Part shown: positions 1-7,359 of the stretch, piece by piece
Numbering within the stretch: the stretch's first letter is position 1
Layout of the letters: the number at the start of each line of letters is the position of its first letter
From: Lachnospiraceae bacterium
Lineage (GTDB): Bacteria > Bacillota > Clostridia > Lachnospirales > Lachnospiraceae
Reading direction: 5' to 3'
DNA: 64,000 nt
Assembly: GCA_017439665.1 (NCBI GenBank)
Contig: JAFSIS010000070.1
Location: 62,001 to 126,000 of the forward strand
The notes under the pieces: model-generated
The model's input: only the letters and a program-made list of their open reading frames with translations
The model's database searches: none
What the model was told of the DNA's origin: nothing
Position numbers and translations under genes: made by a program

Positions 1-1
1 G

Positions 2-886
2 GCACAGATCGAGGATAAGATCCCTCTTACCCCTCTGGAGAAGGAGCAGATGTTTGTGGATATCCTGCCGGAGACGGAAGAGGATGACGGCATTGCCTAT
101 CTCAGCTTTTTTGTAGAGGAAGACCGCGATGTGGATATGGATGAGCTTATTTCCCAGGTAAAAAGCGAACTGGATGACTTGAGGAGTTTTATGGACATTG
201 GAGAAGGCAGTATCGCCATTTCCGAAACGGAGGATCTGGACTGGATCAACAACTGGAAGCAGTATTTTCATCAGTTTATGATCGACAATATTCTGGTGGT
301 ACCCTCCTGGGAGGAGGTAAAGGAAGAGGACAAGGGCAGGATGATTCTGCATATCGATCCGGGAACGGCCTTTGGTACTGGTATGCATGAAACTACCCAG
401 CTGTGTATCCGTCAGCTGAAAAAATATATTACTCCTGAAACCATTCTTCTGGATGTGGGAACGGGCAGCGGAATCCTGGCCATCCTATCGCTGATGTTTG
501 GAGCAAAAAAAGCCATAGGGACGGATCTGGACCCCTGTGCTGTGGAGGCCGTAAGGGAAAATAAGGAAGCCAATAGCATTCCTCCGGAGGCCTTTACCAT
601 GATGATCGGGAATATTATTACTGATAAAGAGGTACAGGATAAGGTGGGCTATGAATGCTACGATATCGTAGTGGCCAATATTCTGGCGGATGTTTTGGTA
701 CCTCTTACTCCGGTAATCGTGAATCAGCTGAAACCGGGAGGAATCTATATCACTTCAGGAATCATCGACGATAAGGAAGAAACGGTGACAGAGGCAGTTA
801 GGGCAGCCGGGCTGGAAGTACTGGAGGTAACCTGCCAGGGAGAGTGGGTCAGTGTTACCGCCAGAAAAAATCAGGAAGATAAGTAA
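2..886 (+). CDS. prmA: Ribosomal protein L11 methyltransferase (5' end outside window)
   Basis: Methylates ribosomal protein L11 with S-adenosylmethionine. The reading frame is open from base 2, ahead of the first ATG at 50, with residues IEDKIPLTPLEKEQ that match the family's N-terminal region, so the true start lies upstream of the window and 294 residues are visible. The SAM-binding loop LDVGTGSGILAI is clear, preceded by DPGTAFGTGMHETT, and the substrate motif VVANILADVL follows, a typical PrmA order. The stop is TAA at 884. rsmE follows 63 bases later, the common prmA-rsmE pairing in Firmicutes, suggesting one transcript. Assignment is firm. Confidence 0.95.
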   Translation, partial: AQIEDKIPLTPLEKEQMFVDILPETEEDDGIAYLSFFVEEDRDVDMDELISQVKSELDDLRSFMDIGEGSIAISETEDLDWINNWKQYFHQFMIDNILVVPSWEEVKEEDKGRMILHIDPGTAFGTGMHETTQLCIRQLKKYITPETILLDVGTGSGILAILSLMFGAKKAIGTDLDPCAVEAVRENKEANSIPPEAFTMMIGNIITDKEVQDKVGYECYDIVVANILADVLVPLTPVIVNQLKPGGIYITSGIIDDKEETVTEAVRAAGLEVLEVTCQGEWVSVTARKNQEDK

Positions 887-949
887 AGCTTCCGGATAGG
901 GCAGGCAAAGATCCAGGACAGTACAAGGACAATCGACAGGAGAGAAGGT

Positions 950-1702
950 ATGCATCAGTTTTTTGTGGAAAGCGGACAGATACAGGGAAATCAGGTAATC
1001 ATTACCGGCAGGGATGTGAATCATATCCGTAATGTACTCCGGATGCAGCCGGGAGAGGAGATTTCCGTCAGTAACGGTGTGGATGGAAAAGAATATCGCT
1101 GCGGGATTCTGCAGCTTAAGGAAGAAGAGATCCTCTGTGAGCTTCGTTTCATCAAAGAGGATGGGGTAGAGCTGCCCTCCAGGATACATCTTTTTCAGGG
1201 CCTTCCCAAGTCGGACAAGATGGAGCTCATTATCCAGAAAGCTGTGGAGCTGGGGGCCTATGAGATCATTCCGGTAGCAACAAAACGAGCCGTCGTTAAG
1301 CTGGAAGGGAAAAAGGCAGCGGCCAAAACGGCCAGATGGCAGACCATCAGCGAGGCAGCAGCAAAACAGAGCAAACGGGCTATTATTCCGAAAGTGAGGG
1401 AGCCTCTCTCCTTTAAAGAAGCGGTCGCACTCTGCCGGGAGATGGAGATTAAGCTGATCCCCTATGAGTTAGCAGATGGGATGAAAACAACCAGGGAAAT
1501 CATCTCCGGGCTAAAACCGGGAGGAGATATTGCAGTTTTTATCGGTCCCGAAGGAGGCTTTGATGAGGAAGAGATCCGGCTGGCAAAAGAGGCAGGGATT
1601 CTTCTTATAACCCTGGGAAAACGGATACTGCGGACAGAAACGGCAGGGCTTACGGTTCTGGCCTGGATGATGTACCAATTGGAAGAAGAAAACATAGAAT
1701 AA
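950..1702 (+). CDS. rsmE: 16S rRNA (uracil1498-N3)-methyltransferase RsmE
   Basis: SPOUT-class methyltransferase that modifies U1498 of 16S rRNA. The 250-residue product has the usual length. It begins MHQFFVESG, has the family segment LFQGLPKSDKMELIIQKAVELGA in the middle (substrate and knot entry), AAAKQSKRAIIPKV, and the C-terminal SAM-binding knot IGPEGGFDEEEI followed by LGKRILRTETA. The ribosome binding site AGGAGAGAAGG stands just before the ATG. It follows prmA and precedes a cysteine desulfurase by 53 bases. Confident from motif order. Confidence 0.95.
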   Translation: MHQFFVESGQIQGNQVIITGRDVNHIRNVLRMQPGEEISVSNGVDGKEYRCGILQLKEEEILCELRFIKEDGVELPSRIHLFQGLPKSDKMELIIQKAVELGAYEIIPVATKRAVVKLEGKKAAAKTARWQTISEAAAKQSKRAIIPKVREPLSFKEAVALCREMEIKLIPYELADGMKTTREIISGLKPGGDIAVFIGPEGGFDEEEIRLAKEAGILLITLGKRILRTETAGLTVLAWMMYQLEEENIE

Positions 1703-1718
1703 AGGAAGAAAAAGTATT

Positions 1719-1750
1719 TTTTCGGAAGAAAACCGAAAACAGAATGTGAG
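1719..1750 (+). promoter_or_regulatory. Hairpin plus CAGAATGTGAGGA leader before the cysteine desulfurase
   Basis: A perfect 7-bp stem (TTTTCGG at 1719-1725, CCGAAAA at 1733-1739, 7-nt loop) is followed at once by CAGAATGTGAGGAAAT and the ATG at 1756. The segment after the stem closely resembles the AGAATGAG element found downstream of hairpins before ireB, glnN, mrp and glmM elsewhere in this window. Role unknown; it may stabilise the mRNA end or tune ribosome access. Confidence 0.45.
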
Positions 1751-1755
1751 GAAAT

Positions 1756-2841
1756 ATGGAAGTTTATCTGGATAACTCGGCCACTACCGCCTGTTTTCCG
1801 GCTGTGGCAGAGCTTATGGTAAAGCTGATGTGTGAGGATTACGGGAATCCCTCCAGTATGCATATAAAGGGAATGCAGGCAGAGCAATACCTGCGCTATG
1901 CCCGTAATGTGATCGCCAAAAATCTGAAGGTAAATGAAAAAGAGATTTTTTTTACTTCAGGAGGAACCGAATCGGACAATCTGGCCATTATCGGAGCGGC
2001 TATGGCAGGCCGCAGGGCAGGCAGCCATCTGATCACCACCAGTGTGGAGCATCCTGCCGTATTGCAGCCCATGAAGTTTCTGGAAAGCCAGGGCTTTCAG
2101 GTAACTTATCTGCCGGTAGATAAACAGGGAAAAGTGATCCTGGAGGAGCTTGCATCTGCCCTGCGGCTGGATACTATTCTGGTCTCCATGATGCATACCA
2201 ATAATGAAATGGGAGCACTCCAGCCCATCGAGGAGGCGGCTGCCATAGTGAAGAATTACAATCCGGCGATTATTTTTCATGTTGATGGTGTACAAGGCTA
2301 TGGAAAATACCGGATCCTTCCCAGAAAAACGGGGATTGATATGCTGTCTGTAAGCGGGCACAAGATTCATGGACCCAAAGGAGTGGGTTTTTTGTATATC
2401 CATGAAAAGGTAAAGATCGGCCCCATTATCTTTGGTGGCGGGCAGCAGAAGGGACTGCGTTCCGGCACGGAGAATGTACCGGCCATTGCGGGAATGGCAA
2501 GGGCAGTGGAAGAAAGCTATGCCAGTCTGGAAGAGGATGTGGAGCGTATGCGCAGTCTGAAGAATCAGCTGATCTGGGGACTTGGTCAATTGGAAGGAGT
2601 GCAGATTAACGGAAGTACAGGAGAAGACAGTGCGCCCCACATCGTCAGTGCATCCATCAGCGGAATCCGAAGTGAGGTATTGCTTCATGCCCTGGAGGAC
2701 AGGGGGATCTATGTCTCTGCAGGAAGTGCCTGTGCAAGTAATAAGCCGGCCTATTCTGCTACCCTGAAGGCTATGGGTATTGAGAAGGCTTTGCTGGACT
2801 CCACTTTGCGTTTCAGCCTTTCTCTTTTTACCACAAAATAA
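1756..2841 (+). CDS. Cysteine desulfurase (NifS/IscS-like, ThiI partner)
   Basis: PLP enzyme that takes sulfur from cysteine as a persulfide. The 361-residue protein starts MEVYLDNSATT, has the PLP-lysine motif SVSGHKIHGPKG, the substrate-binding GGGQQKGLRSGTENV and the active cysteine in SAGSACAS near the C terminus. It is slightly short at the C-terminal end compared with IscS, lacking a visible IscU-binding tail. It lies directly upstream of thiI, the arrangement of the NifZ-ThiI pair of Bacillus, so its likely job is sulfur supply for 4-thiouridine in tRNA (inference from context). A promoter lies between it and thiI, so thiI can also be transcribed alone. Confidence 0.93.
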   Translation: MEVYLDNSATTACFPAVAELMVKLMCEDYGNPSSMHIKGMQAEQYLRYARNVIAKNLKVNEKEIFFTSGGTESDNLAIIGAAMAGRRAGSHLITTSVEHPAVLQPMKFLESQGFQVTYLPVDKQGKVILEELASALRLDTILVSMMHTNNEMGALQPIEEAAAIVKNYNPAIIFHVDGVQGYGKYRILPRKTGIDMLSVSGHKIHGPKGVGFLYIHEKVKIGPIIFGGGQQKGLRSGTENVPAIAGMARAVEESYASLEEDVERMRSLKNQLIWGLGQLEGVQINGSTGEDSAPHIVSASISGIRSEVLLHALEDRGIYVSAGSACASNKPAYSATLKAMGIEKALLDSTLRFSLSLFTTK

Positions 2842-2850
2842 GAAATCGAC

Positions 2851-2879
2851 TATACATTGCAGGTATTGTATGATATAAT
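2851..2879 (+). promoter_or_regulatory. Sigma-A-type promoter for thiI
   Basis: TATACA at 2851-2856, a 17-base spacer and a perfect TATAAT at 2874-2879. Transcription would start near 2886, giving a leader of about 115 bases before thiI. Confidence 0.55.
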
Positions 2880-2885
2880 CCCCAT

Positions 2886-3000
2886 GCTTCGAAAGTATAC
2901 GAGACGCTAAGGATGTGGGATTTTTTCACAGGGACTTTGTGAAAAGGGATGAAGATCCGAAGATTAAAAGGTCACCTTCGGTGACAGATGGAGTCAGAAT
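2886..3000 (+). promoter_or_regulatory. Structured thiI leader with two hairpins
   Basis: The leader has an 8-bp stem (TTTTCACA pairing with TGTGAAAA, roughly 2923-2946) and a second 6-bp stem GTCACC-TTC-GGTGAC at 2971-2985 that ends 15 bases before the thiI ATG. CCGAAG at 2957-2962 could instead pair with CTTCGG at 2976-2981, which would break the second stem, so two exclusive folds are possible. A short frame (ATG at 2949, TGA at 2982, 11 codons) overlaps these elements. No known thiamine riboswitch core is visible. Regulatory function is an inference. Confidence 0.4.
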
Positions 3001-4188
3001 ATGTTTACCGCTTTTTTGATTAAGTATGCCGAAATTGGTGTAAAGGGAAAAAACAGATATTTATTTGAGGATGCTCTGGTGCAGCAGATCAAATATGCCT
3101 TGAAACGCTGTGAGGGAGAGTTTAAGATCCGTAAGGCACAGGGCAGGATATATGTGGACGCCGTAGGAGAGTTTGATTTTGAGGAAACGGTGGAAAACCT
3201 GCAGACGGTTTTCGGGATTTCCGGTATCTGCCCTGTGGTTTATGTGGAAGATGAGGGTTTTGAACAGCTGTCTAAAACCATTGTGGACTACATGGATCGG
3301 GTTTATCCGGACAAAAATAAGACCTTCAAGGTGGTAGCCAGAAGGGCCAGAAAGAATTATCCTTTGGATACCATGGAGTTGAACCGGGAGATCGGTGGAG
3401 TTCTGCTGGATGCTTTTCCTCAGCTGTCGGTGGATGTACATGAGCCTGATATTAATCTCTATGTGGAGATCAGGGAGAAGATCTATATTTACTCCCGGAT
3501 CATTCCCGGACCCTGCGGAATGCCGGTGGGAACCAATGGAAAGGCCATGCTGCTGCTTTCCGGCGGAATCGATTCCCCTGTTGCCGGCTATATGATCAGT
3601 AAACGTGGCGTAAAGATCGATGCGGTATATTTCCATGCACCTCCCTATACCAGTGAGCGTGCGAAACAGAAGGTGGTGGATCTGGCAAGACAGGTTTCCC
3701 GTTACAGTGGCCCTATTTATCTGCATGTGGTGAATTTTACGGATATTCAGCTTGCCATCTATGAGAAATGTCCTCATGAGGAGTTGACCATCATTATGCG
3801 CCGTTATATGATGAAGATTGCAGAAAAAATTGCCCGGGATACAGAATGTCTGGGCCTGATTACGGGAGAGAGTATCGGTCAGGTGGCCTCTCAGACCATG
3901 CATTCTCTATATGCTACCAATGAGGTATGTACTTTACCGGTGTACAGACCCTGTATCGGTCTGGATAAACAGGAAATTGTAGAGATTTCTGAAAAGATCG
4001 GCACCTATGAGACTTCTATTCAGCCCTATGAGGACTGCTGTACTATTTTTGTGGCAAAGCATCCGGTGACCAAGCCCAATCTGGAGTATATTAAGCGGCA
4101 TGAGGAAAATTTGACGGGAGTGATCGAAGGGCTTCTGGAAACAGCACTTTCCACTAAGGAGCTTCTGATCGTTCGTCCCGAAGACTGA
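3001..4188 (+). CDS. thiI: tRNA 4-thiouridylase / thiamine sulfurtransferase ThiI
   Basis: Adenylates U8 of tRNA and transfers sulfur to make 4-thiouridine; in many bacteria it also serves thiamine thiazole synthesis. The 395-residue protein has an N-terminal ferredoxin-like and THUMP region (KYAEIGVKGKNR onward) and the PP-loop SGGIDSPVAGYMISKRG near residue 185. It ends without the C-terminal rhodanese domain of the E. coli enzyme, as is usual in Firmicutes, so persulfide is probably handed over directly from the desulfurase upstream. A strong terminator follows. The ribosome binding site is weak (GATGGAG). Confidence 0.95.
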   Translation: MFTAFLIKYAEIGVKGKNRYLFEDALVQQIKYALKRCEGEFKIRKAQGRIYVDAVGEFDFEETVENLQTVFGISGICPVVYVEDEGFEQLSKTIVDYMDRVYPDKNKTFKVVARRARKNYPLDTMELNREIGGVLLDAFPQLSVDVHEPDINLYVEIREKIYIYSRIIPGPCGMPVGTNGKAMLLLSGGIDSPVAGYMISKRGVKIDAVYFHAPPYTSERAKQKVVDLARQVSRYSGPIYLHVVNFTDIQLAIYEKCPHEELTIIMRRYMMKIAEKIARDTECLGLITGESIGQVASQTMHSLYATNEVCTLPVYRPCIGLDKQEIVEISEKIGTYETSIQPYEDCCTIFVAKHPVTKPNLEYIKRHEENLTGVIEGLLETALSTKELLIVRPED

Positions 4189-4240
4189 AAATAAGATTGA
4201 ATCTAAGGAAATGCAGATTAAGGCGTTTCTCTAATAAAAA

Positions 4241-4290
4241 GCTGCCTTAAGAGTATTTTCGGCTCTTAAGGCAGCAGCATTATTTTATCA
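4241..4290. terminator. Bidirectional intrinsic terminator
   Basis: Perfect 13-bp stem: GCTGCCTTAAGAG at 4241-4253 and its complement at 4263-4275, loop of 9. On the minus strand it is followed by TTTTTATTAG, good for ending the HPr-like gene; on the plus strand by an AT-rich tract after thiI. Confidence 0.85.
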
Positions 4291-4315
4291 GATATGTTTA
4301 TTGGATCAAAGGGGC

Positions 4316-4546
4316 TTAAACGATGTAAGCTTTTAATACTTCCATAACGGCATCAAGATTCTCTTCAGCGTGGATATTTAAGTCGATGGGCTTGGATAAA
4401 TCCAGACTGAAAATACCCATGATGGATTTCGCATCAATAACATATCTTCCGGATACTAAATCGAAATCACAATCGAATTTGGTAATGTCGTTTACGAAAG
4501 ATTTTACCTTATCAATGGAATTTAAAGAAATCTGTACTGTTTTCAT
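4316..4546 (-). CDS. HPr-like protein lacking the phosphorylated histidine
   Basis: A 76-residue protein of the HPr fold family. The second half carries the part of HPr around regulatory Ser46 (VIDAKSIMGIFSLDL) and the final helix (NLDAVMEVLKAY), but the first half has SIDKVKSFVNDITK where a true HPr has the histidine loop TGLHARPA. It therefore cannot carry phosphate from enzyme I in the usual way. A bona fide HPr is encoded at 55801. Strong ribosome binding site AAGGAGG. It stands alone between thiI and mtaB on the opposite strand, with its own promoter and terminator. Function unknown. Confidence 0.75.
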   Translation of the reverse strand: MKTVQISLNSIDKVKSFVNDITKFDCDFDLVSGRYVIDAKSIMGIFSLDLSKPIDLNIHAEENLDAVMEVLKAYIV

Positions 4547-4589
4547 CTTAATTATCCTCCTTAATATTTTTCATAGCTTTATCATACTA

Positions 4590-4618
4590 ATAGTAATGGG
4601 CTAAATCTTAAAAGTCAA
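4590..4618 (-). promoter_or_regulatory. Promoter of the HPr-like gene
   Basis: On the minus strand TTGACT (4613-4618) and TACTAT (4590-4595) are separated by 17 bases. It lies just upstream of the mtaB start, so it is divergent from that gene. Confidence 0.45.
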
Positions 4619-4639
4619 TAATAAAAGGAAACAAAAAAC

Positions 4640-6067
4640 GTGAAAAATACAAGAAGAAATGTGGCACTTCACAATCTGGGATGCAAGGTAAACTCCTATG
4701 AAATTGAAGTTATGCAGGAAAAACTGGAGGAAAAGGGCTATAAAATTGTGCCTTTTGCTCCCGGAGCAGATATTTATATCATCAACACCTGTACCGTAAC
4801 CAATATTGCGGATCGAAAGAGCCGTCAGATGCTCCACAAAGCTAAAAAAATGAACCCAAAGGCGGTAGTGGTAGCCGTAGGCTGCTATGTACAGACAGGA
4901 ACCGAAGAAGTAAAAAAGGATCCCTGTATCGATCTGGCAATTGGAAATAACCGGAAAAAGGATATTGTAACTCTGCTGGAGGAGTATCTTCGACAGAAAG
5001 GGGAGCTGGCAGAAGGAGATGCGGATAAAGCTATAGAAGAGGATAGGGCTGAGGGAAGGACAGTAGATAAAACCCTGGGAGATACCACCCTCGTTGATCT
5101 GAACAGTGGAGACCAGGAATATGAGGAAATGACCCTGACCCATACCGGTGAGCATACCAGAGCCTATATCAAAATTCAGGATGGCTGCAACCAGTTCTGT
5201 TCTTACTGCATCATTCCCTTTGCCAGGGGGAGGGTGAGAAGCAGGAAGCTTTCGGATATCCTGAAGGAAGTAAAGGGACTGGCCCAGGCCGGTTATCGCG
5301 AGGTGGTCATTACGGGAATCCATTTGAGCAGCTACGGACTGGATTTTCAGCAGGAAAAATTCGGTGATTACCTGGCCACAGAAGAACTGAAGGCAAGGAC
5401 CTATGAACGGGGTTATTTGCTTGAAGTTTTGGAAGAGATCAATCAAATAGAAGGAATCCAAAGAATCCGCCTGGGTTCTTTGGAACCAAGGATCGTTACA
5501 CCTGCTTTTGCAGAAAGGCTGAAAGCGGTGGACAAGCTCTGTCCCCATTTCCACCTTTCCCTGCAGAGCGGCTGTGATGAAACACTGAAGCGGATGAACC
5601 GCCATTACACTATTCAGGAATTCCGGGCTACGGTGGAGCTTTTACGAAAAACCTTTGATGTGCCGGCTATTACTACGGATGTGATCGTAGGCTTTCCGGG
5701 AGAGACTGAGGAGGAATTTGCCATAACCTGTGCTTTTTTAAAGGAAATCCAGTTTTATGATATGCATGTATTCAAGTTTTCCAAACGCCAGGGAACGGCT
5801 GCAGCTGCCAGAAAGGATCAGATCGATGAACGCATAAAGGCAGAAAGAAGCAACATTCTTTTGGAAATGGCAGAAAAGCATTCTGAGGAATATCGTAAGA
5901 GATTTTTGGGAAAAGAGGTTACGGCTCTGATCGAAGAGACAAAGGAGATTGACGGGAGAATCTATCAGACGGGCCTTACTTCCACTTATATTAAGGTGGC
6001 GGTCAGGGATGAGACAGATCATGCCAATAAAATGGTGAGAGGAATGGCGTCAAGCCTTTTGAATTGA
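4640..6067 (+). CDS. mtaB: tRNA t6A37 methylthiotransferase MtaB
   Basis: Radical SAM enzyme that turns t6A37 of tRNA into ms2t6A. The 475-residue product starts at GTG 4640 with AGGAA nine bases upstream. The N-terminal domain has the cluster cysteines in LGCKVNSYE, NTCTVTN and GCYVQ; the radical SAM cluster is CNQFCSYC; conserved SLQSGCDETLKRMNR and DVIVGFPGETEEEF follow; the end resembles a TRAM RNA-binding domain. A low-complexity acidic insert (about residues 120-165, EGDADKAIEEDRAEG) separates the first two domains and is longer than I would expect. MtaB is preferred over MiaB or RimO because of the KVNSYE and length pattern. Confidence 0.9.
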   Translation: MKNTRRNVALHNLGCKVNSYEIEVMQEKLEEKGYKIVPFAPGADIYIINTCTVTNIADRKSRQMLHKAKKMNPKAVVVAVGCYVQTGTEEVKKDPCIDLAIGNNRKKDIVTLLEEYLRQKGELAEGDADKAIEEDRAEGRTVDKTLGDTTLVDLNSGDQEYEEMTLTHTGEHTRAYIKIQDGCNQFCSYCIIPFARGRVRSRKLSDILKEVKGLAQAGYREVVITGIHLSSYGLDFQQEKFGDYLATEELKARTYERGYLLEVLEEINQIEGIQRIRLGSLEPRIVTPAFAERLKAVDKLCPHFHLSLQSGCDETLKRMNRHYTIQEFRATVELLRKTFDVPAITTDVIVGFPGETEEEFAITCAFLKEIQFYDMHVFKFSKRQGTAAAARKDQIDERIKAERSNILLEMAEKHSEEYRKRFLGKEVTALIEETKEIDGRIYQTGLTSTYIKVAVRDETDHANKMVRGMASSLLN

Positions 6068-6099
6068 GAATATTTATTCCTGGAATCCGTAAACGAAGA

Positions 6100-6128
6100 T
6101 TGAATTTTCCGGTGTTTTGCGGTAAGAT
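6100..6128 (+). promoter_or_regulatory. Promoter for the ireB-ruvX group
   Basis: TTGAAT at 6100-6105, a 17-base spacer and TAAGAT at 6123-6128, giving a leader of about 85 bases that ends in the hairpin and AGAAATGAGG element before ireB. Confidence 0.5.
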
Positions 6129-6192
6129 AAGACTGTTCCGTATGGAAATACAAAAACGATATGGAAGAGAAAACAAAAGTGGAGAAAAGGAT

Positions 6193-6219
6193 GTCGCCGC
6201 GGCGGCAGAAATGAGGAAG
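6193..6219 (+). promoter_or_regulatory. Hairpin-AGAAATGAGG leader element of ireB
   Basis: GTCGC (6193-6197), loop CGCG, GCGGC (6202-6206), then AGAAATGAGGAAG and the start codon at 6222. The 5-bp stem contains a T-G pair where glnN and mrp have other pairs. Same layout as the elements before glnN, mrp and glmM. Confidence 0.5.
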
Positions 6220-6221
6220 CT

Positions 6222-6485
6222 ATGCAGGATTTGGGCAATACACAGTATTTCAAGGTGGAAGTGGAACCGGAGACGGGGGTAAAGATGATCCTTTCAGCCG
6301 TCTATGAAGCGCTGACAGAAAAAGGATATAATCCTGTGAACCAGATCGTAGGATATATTATGTCCGGTGATCCGACCTATATTACCAGCTATAAGAATGC
6401 CAGAAGCCTGATCATGAAAATTGAGCGGGACGAGCTGGTAGAAGAGCTGCTGAAAGAGTATATTAAGAATGATCACTGGTTATAA
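6222..6485 (+). CDS. ireB: IreB family regulatory phosphoprotein (UPF0297/DUF965)
   Basis: Small cytoplasmic protein of 87 residues, the usual length. It has the family core [12 protein letters not shown], then [20 protein letters not shown] and the C-terminal [13 protein letters not shown]. In Enterococcus, IreB is phosphorylated by the PASTA kinase IreK and influences cephalosporin tolerance; whether it does so here is unknown. It heads the conserved run ireB-ruvX-DUF1292, with ruvX 25 bases downstream. Confidence 0.93.
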   Translation: MQDLGNTQYFKVEVEPETGVKMILSAVYEALTEKGYNPVNQIVGYIMSGDPTYITSYKNARSLIMKIERDELVEELLKEYIKNDHWL

Positions 6486-6510
6486 TGATCGGTTGACGGA
6501 GTAGAACATT

Positions 6511-6939
6511 ATGCGGATAATGGGTTTGGATTTTGGTTCAAAAACGGTAGGGGTGGCAATCAGCGACCCTTTATTCCTTACGGCCCAGGGAATAGAAATT
6601 ATTCGAAGAAAAGAAGAAAATAAGCTGAGAAAAACATTGGCAAGGATCGAGGAATTGATCCTGGAATACGAAGTGGAAGAGATCGTACTGGGATATCCCA
6701 AGCATATGAATGATACACTGGGAGAAAGAGTGCAGAAAACTGAGGAGTTTAAAGAGCACCTGGAGAGACGGACGGGACTTCCTGTGATTTTCAGAGACGA
6801 ACGGCTGACTACGGTAGAAGCTGAAAAGGTGATGATCGAGGGCGGACTGCGCCGTGAAGAACGTAAAGAGCAGATTGATAAGCTGGCAGCAGTACTGATC
6901 CTGCAGGGATATCTGGATTACCGGAAGAATCAGCCCTAA
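6511..6939 (+). CDS. ruvX: Holliday junction resolvase-like RuvX (YqgF)
   Basis: RNase H-fold nuclease family of 142 residues. [20 protein letters not shown] holds the first catalytic aspartate, and [14 protein letters not shown] and [14 protein letters not shown] follow in order, with a final Asp in [12 protein letters not shown]. In E. coli YqgF takes part in 16S rRNA 5' maturation; a junction resolvase role has been proposed for other homologues. Neighbours ireB and DUF1292 are the standard Firmicutes context. Confidence 0.93.
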   Translation: MRIMGLDFGSKTVGVAISDPLFLTAQGIEIIRRKEENKLRKTLARIEELILEYEVEEIVLGYPKHMNDTLGERVQKTEEFKEHLERRTGLPVIFRDERLTTVEAEKVMIEGGLRREERKEQIDKLAAVLILQGYLDYRKNQP

Positions 6940-7000
6940 GAAACACTTATTGATTTGGGCATGATTGCAGGTGCAGCCTGCGACAGGCATGGAGATAATT

Positions 7001-7261
7001 ATGAAGCTGGAAAAGATCAGATTTTGTCCTGACGGGGAGGAACCCGTGGACTTTTTTGTACTGGAACAGACCAGGGTGGCGGGAGTAGACTACCTTTTGG
7101 TCACTGATTCCGAAGAAGAGGATGGAGAGGCTCTTATTTTAGAGGATAACTCCAAACCTGAGGATACAGAAAGTATATATACCATCGTCTCCGATGAGAC
7201 TAAGCTGGAGGCATTGGCAGGTATATTTGAAGATTTGCTGGAGGATGTCAGGCTTGTATAG
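7001..7261 (+). CDS. DUF1292 family protein
   Basis: Short acidic protein of 86 residues with MKLEKIRFCPDGEEPVDFFV, VAGVDYLLVTD and a run of acidic residues, the pattern of the DUF1292 family found after ruvX in Firmicutes (yrzB in Bacillus). ATG 7001 is chosen over 6965 because GGAGAT lies five bases upstream of it and homology starts there. A small stem GCAGG-TGCAG-CCTGC lies about 20 bases before the start. Function unknown. Confidence 0.85.
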   Translation: MKLEKIRFCPDGEEPVDFFVLEQTRVAGVDYLLVTDSEEEDGEALILEDNSKPEDTESIYTIVSDETKLEALAGIFEDLLEDVRLV

Positions 7262-7359
7262 AGCAATGGCAGAAAACAGCACAATAGATATAAATTGACG
7301 AAGGCTTCTGTGAGAGGCCTTGTTGTTATGTGCGGAAAATTTAAACAGGAGGAATGAAA

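Noticed and set aside
2886..3000. TPP riboswitch before thiI
   Set aside because: The conserved CTGAGA and ACCTGAT parts of the THI box are absent.
4601..5605. 334-codon open frame on the minus strand opposite mtaB
   Set aside because: Shadow of mtaB: no ribosome site, unpatterned composition, and mtaB has all its family motifs.
6064..6282. 72-codon frame between mtaB and ireB
   Set aside because: Basic, unpatterned sequence overlapping the ireB start and crossing its promoter and leader hairpin; no ribosome site.
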